Of a stretch of DNA of 9,311 nt, positions 6,695 through 9,311 are shown in pieces. The stretch's first letter is position 1. Each line of letters begins with the position of its first letter. Location of the stretch: positions 1 through 9,311 of the forward strand of contig CAIPGJ010001094.1 of assembly GCA_903864555.1 (NCBI GenBank). The letters run 5' to 3'. Source of the DNA: an uncultured Pseudomonadota bacterium. GTDB lineage: Bacteria > Pseudomonadota > Gammaproteobacteria > Burkholderiales > SG8-39. Both the position numbers and the translations under genes were made by a program. The notes below the pieces were generated by a model. The model saw only the letters and a list, made by a program, of their open reading frames with translations, did no database searches and was not told the DNA's origin.

Positions 6695-6733
6695 GCGCGG
6701 GTGCCCCGGTGCATCACAACGCCTTTCAGACGG

Positions 6734-6761
6734 CTGACAGGCCGGGATTTTCGTAGATAAT
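6734..6761 (+). promoter_or_regulatory. Candidate sigma-70 promoter of fadD
   Basis: CTGACA (6734-6739), a 5/6 match to the -35 consensus, is separated by 16 bases from GATAAT (6756-6761), a 5/6 match to the -10. It lies in the 106-base gap between the transporter stop and fadD, with the ATG 39 bases downstream of the -10. fadD is then likely transcribed on its own. Confidence 0.5.
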
Positions 6762-6800
6762 GAGGCCGCCTGAAGGCCCGGGCGTGGTGAGGAGATCGGC

Positions 6801-8483
6801 ATGGAGAAAATCTGGCTGAAGAGCTATCCACCCGGCGTGCCAGCCGAGATCGACTGGAGCGAATGTCGCTCCATCGGTGAGCTGTTCGAAGCCAAGTGTG
6901 CCGAGTACGCCGCACGCCCGGCATTCTTCAATATGGGACGGACCATCAGTTTTGGTGATCTGAATCAGTTGTCGCGCCATTTCGCCGCATGGTTGCAATC
7001 GCTGGGGCTAGCGCGAGGCACGCGTGTGGCCATCATGATGCCCAACTGCCTGCAGATCCCCGTCTGTCTTTTCGGCGTCTTGCGGGCTGGCTGCACCGTG
7101 GTCAATGTGAATCCGCTGTACACCCCGCGTGAACTGGGGCACCAGCTCAGGGATTCAGGGGCCGAGGTCATCATCATTCTCGAGAATTTTGCCCATGTGC
7201 TGCAACAGGTGCTGCCCGAGACGGCAGTGAAACATGTGGTGGTGGCTTCTCTGGGGGACTTGCTGGGGTTGAAAGGCCTGGTGGTGAACCTGGTGATTCG
7301 ACATGTGAAGCGCATGGTGCCGGACTGGGACATTTCCGGGGCGCGCCGTTTCAATGATGTGATGCAGGCGGCTGCTTCCCTGCCGTTCGAGCCGCCACTG
7401 GTTCAGCAGGATGATGTGGCTTTTCTCCAGTACACCGGTGGTACCACCGGTGTGGCCAAGGGCGCGACCCTGCTCCATCGCAACATCCTGGCCAATCTCG
7501 AACAGGCGGCCGCATGGGTGAATCCCTTCGTGGCCAGCGATGTGCCGCAGATCATCATCACCGCGTTGCCGCTGTATCACATCTTTTCGCTCACTGCGAA
7601 TTGCCTGCTCATGCTCAAGCTTGGCGGTCTGAATGTGCTCATCACCAATCCGCGCGACATGCCCGGGTTCATCAAGGAATTGCAGCGACATCGATTTACC
7701 ATGTTCACCGGTGTCAACACCTTGTTCAACGGCCTGCTCAATCAGGCCGACATTGCCAAGGTGGATTTCTCCGCGTTGCGCGTGACCCTGGGAGGCGGCA
7801 TGGCGGTGCAGAAAACGGTGGCCGAACGCTGGAAGAACGTCACCGGTTGCACGCTGGTCGAGGCTTACGGGCTTTCGGAAACCTCGCCGGCCGCCATCAT
7901 CAATCCCATGGACTTGCGGGATTTCAACGGCTGCATCGGGCTGCCGATTCCTTCGACGGAGATTTCGATTCGGAGCGATGACGGCAGGGAAGTCCCGCTT
8001 GGACAACCGGGCGAGATATGCATACGCGGGCCGCAGGTCATGTCTGGCTACTGGCAGCAGCCTGAAAGCACTGCGGCGGTGATGACCCCGGACGGATATT
8101 TCATGACCGGTGACCTTGGCACCATGGATGAGCGGGGTTATGTGCGCATCGTTGATCGCAAGAAAGACATGATCAAGGTGTCAGGCTTCAATGTGTATCC
8201 CAATGAGGTGGAGGCGGTAGTCGCTTCGCTGCCCGGTGTGCTGGAGTGCGCCGCCATTGGCGTTCCCGACGAGCATTCAGGCGAGGCGCTCAAGTTGTTC
8301 GTGGTGAGGAAAGACCCGACGCTTACCGAAGAGGATGTGCGCAGGTACTGCCATGACAATCTCACCGGCTACAAGCGGCCACGCCATATCGAGTTCCGCC
8401 TGGAATTGCCCAAGAGCAATGTCGGGAAGATACTGCGCCGCGCCTTGCGTGACGACCTGGTCACTTCTGTCCCTGCGGGCTAG
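6801..8483 (+). CDS. fadD: Long-chain fatty acid--CoA ligase
   Basis: A 560-residue acyl-CoA synthetase, nearly the length of E. coli FadD (561) and alike from end to end. It activates free fatty acids to acyl-CoA through an acyl-adenylate, usually at the inner face of the membrane. The phosphate-binding loop YTGGTTGVAKG (211-221), TALPLYHIF, YGLSETSP (356-363), TGDLG (436-440, Asp438 contacting ATP ribose) and DRKKDMIKVSGFNVYPNEVE (452-471, the fatty acyl-CoA synthetase signature) are all present. Lys543 in VGKILRR is the adenylation lysine. GAGGAG (6789-6794) sits six bases before the ATG. It may serve general fatty acid oxidation or feed this cluster. The nearby phaZ suggests a link to carbon storage turnover, but that is inference. 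It converges on the response regulator gene, with 47 bases between and no clear terminator. Confidence 0.95.
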   Translation: MEKIWLKSYPPGVPAEIDWSECRSIGELFEAKCAEYAARPAFFNMGRTISFGDLNQLSRHFAAWLQSLGLARGTRVAIMMPNCLQIPVCLFGVLRAGCTVVNVNPLYTPRELGHQLRDSGAEVIIILENFAHVLQQVLPETAVKHVVVASLGDLLGLKGLVVNLVIRHVKRMVPDWDISGARRFNDVMQAAASLPFEPPLVQQDDVAFLQYTGGTTGVAKGATLLHRNILANLEQAAAWVNPFVASDVPQIIITALPLYHIFSLTANCLLMLKLGGLNVLITNPRDMPGFIKELQRHRFTMFTGVNTLFNGLLNQADIAKVDFSALRVTLGGGMAVQKTVAERWKNVTGCTLVEAYGLSETSPAAIINPMDLRDFNGCIGLPIPSTEISIRSDDGREVPLGQPGEICIRGPQVMSGYWQQPESTAAVMTPDGYFMTGDLGTMDERGYVRIVDRKKDMIKVSGFNVYPNEVEAVVASLPGVLECAAIGVPDEHSGEALKLFVVRKDPTLTEEDVRRYCHDNLTGYKRPRHIEFRLELPKSNVGKILRRALRDDLVTSVPAG

Positions 8484-8530
8484 GTACGGCTTCCGGTCGC
8501 TAAGGGACTTGCCGGAATGCAGCAGGCCCG

Positions 8531-8953
8531 CTAGCGCGCAGCCAGCCCGCGGCTGGCGACGCTGCGGGTCAGTCGGGAGAAGATTTCGTTGATCAGGTCT
8601 TCGGAGTTGACCGGCTTGCGAAGCACGGCTTGGGCTCCCAGCATCCTCACCCGGGTGTGTTCCGACTCGTCGTCATTGCCGGTGATGACTATCACGGGTA
8701 TGTGCTGTGTCGAGGGGTCACCCTTGAGGGCCTTGAGCACCTCAACCCCATCCAGGTAAGGCAGTCCCAGATCGAGCAATATGAGGTCCGGCGGGCTTTC
8801 GATGATGCTGCGCAGTGCAATGACGGCATCTTCGGCGACACGTACCTGTACGGCCCGACCTGACAGCTGCAGCTGGAGTAGGTCCAGCAACATGATGTCA
8901 TCATCGACTATCAGGATTTGTGCGGCCGGTGTGCCCGCGGGTCTGCCACTCAT
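8531..8953 (-). CDS. Stand-alone receiver-domain response regulator
   Basis: A 140-residue CheY-type receiver with no output domain. Acidic Asp17-Asp19 (ILIVDDD) bind Mg2+, Asp61 in LILLDLGLP is the phosphoacceptor, Thr91 (VIVITG) and Lys113 (LRKPV) complete the active site, so phosphorylation should work. The fold fills residues 12-127 and a short Ala/Arg tail follows. No histidine kinase is nearby, so the partner is elsewhere. It could act through protein-protein contact like CheY, or in a phosphorelay. It is the only - strand gene and lies between fadD and phaZ; no functional tie to either can be shown. Upstream of the ATG only a weak GGA is found. Confidence 0.93.
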   Translation of the reverse strand: MSGRPAGTPAAQILIVDDDIMLLDLLQLQLSGRAVQVRVAEDAVIALRSIIESPPDLILLDLGLPYLDGVEVLKALKGDPSTQHIPVIVITGNDDESEHTRVRMLGAQAVLRKPVNSEDLINEIFSRLTRSVASRGLAAR

Positions 8954-9069
8954 GGTCCGGATAGCCTACCCGAACTCATCTGTCTTGGCTAAGTCATTCG
9001 GAGTCCATGGCTTATCCTGGGGTGTTGCAGGCGGCGGCGGGCTGAGGGTGTGAAAGCTGACTGCCTGTA

Positions 9070-9105
9070 TTGCATTGCACAATCAAGGTGTCGCTTTGGT
9101 ATATC
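9070..9105 (+). promoter_or_regulatory. Candidate phaZ promoter region with TTGCA direct repeat
   Basis: TTGCA occurs twice in tandem (9070-9079). TTGCAC (9075-9080) could serve as a -35 box with TATATC (9100-9105) as -10 at 19 bases. The spacing is longer than ideal. TGC-rich sites are reported for the PHB-responsive repressor PhaR in other proteobacteria, so the repeat may be such an operator; this is inference. The site lies in the 183-base gap between the divergent response regulator and phaZ. Confidence 0.25.
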
Positions 9106-9136
9106 CTGTCTGCCTTGCCTGAGCTGGAGACTTTGC

Positions 9137-9311
9137 TTGCTCTATCAATTGCACGAATTTCAGCATGCCATGCTGCGTCCCTGGAATGTGTTTGCCAAGC
9201 ACAGCATGGACATGCTGACCAGTCCGATGAACCTGTTTGCGCACCTGCCTGCCAGCCGTCGCATGGCCGCGGGCGCGGAGCTGTTTTATCGGCTTACCCA
9301 ACGCTACGAAA
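9137..9311 (+). CDS. phaZ: Intracellular polyhydroxybutyrate depolymerase, N-terminal part (cut by window end)
   Basis: An open frame from a TTG at 9137 to the window end, 58 codons plus one base. The N-terminus LYQLHEFQHAMLRP, then NLFAHLPASRRMAAGAELFYRL, matches the start of intracellular PHB depolymerases (PhaZ), which begin with LYQLHEFQ. These enzymes hydrolyse stored polyhydroxybutyrate granules in the cytoplasm to hydroxybutyrate or its oligomers. GGAG (9126-9129) lies seven bases before the TTG, supporting this rare start, and no ATG lies upstream in frame near it. The catalytic domain is outside the window, so activity cannot be judged. The family's intact length is about 400 residues. 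The gene is divergent from the response regulator. Confidence 0.82.
   Translation, partial: MLYQLHEFQHAMLRPWNVFAKHSMDMLTSPMNLFAHLPASRRMAAGAELFYRLTQRYE

Noticed and set aside
5291..6802. Long - strand open frame (503 codons) opposite the transporter
   Set aside because: The + strand encodes a clear 12-TM transporter here. The reverse product is a Gln/His/Arg-rich shadow without domains.
8491..8517. Inverted repeat TTCCGG ... CCGGAA after fadD, considered as its terminator
   Set aside because: The stem is only six pairs with a 15-base loop and no T-run follows.
8541..8557. 7-bp hairpin GCCAGCC-CGC-GGCTGGC near the 3' end of the response regulator gene, considered as a terminator between the convergent genes
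   Set aside because: It lies inside the coding sequence and has no T-run on either side, so it does not fit an intrinsic terminator.

Overview
The window looks like a chromosomal catabolic region of a GC-rich betaproteobacterium, most likely Burkholderiales or a close relative. The grounds are an orphan periplasmic solute-binding protein of the TctC/Bug family (strongly expanded in that order), a FadD very close in layout to proteobacterial FadD, and the start of an intracellular polyhydroxybutyrate (PHB) depolymerase. Genes are tightly packed and mostly on the + strand. No insertion sequences, tRNA/rRNA genes or CRISPR arrays were seen, and no gap without a gene exceeds 200 bases.

Region 1 (1-4503) reads as one operon. 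It has a leader with a promoter-like site and two palindromes, a thiolase-fold protein (193-1422), a DUF35 zinc-ribbon/OB-fold partner (1419-1931), a class III (CaiB/BaiF) CoA-transferase (1928-3328) and a TctC/Bug periplasmic binding protein (3432-4445). A strong Rho-independent terminator closes it. The first three genes overlap by 4 bases at each junction (TTGA, ATGA), which implies translational coupling. The thiolase-like protein lacks the classical nucleophilic Cys and the GHP histidine. Together with the DUF35 partner this points to the Ltp2-type (retro-aldolase or non-thiolytic) enzymes rather than a true thiolase. The CoA-transferase ends in an unusual Lys/Thr/Ala-rich tail built on a 12-bp tandem repeat.

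Region 2 (4504-8483) holds an enoyl-CoA hydratase/isomerase-family protein, an MFS exporter or importer, and a long-chain acyl-CoA synthetase (FadD) with its own promoter-like sequence. With region 1 these would give uptake of a carboxylate, CoA activation by ligase or CoA-transferase, hydration of an enoyl-CoA, and C-C cleavage by the thiolase-like/DUF35 pair. The substrate cannot be read from the sequence.

Region 3 (8484-9311) has a convergent stand-alone receiver-domain response regulator on the - strand and, divergent from it, the 5' end of an intracellular PHB depolymerase (phaZ) that starts with TTG and runs off the window. The most unusual points are the nucleophile-less thiolase/DUF35/CoA-transferase module, the basic repeat tail on the CoA-transferase, and a 12-bp duplication that multiplies the start codon of the DUF35 gene. 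I see no clear evidence of a wholly new kind of system.
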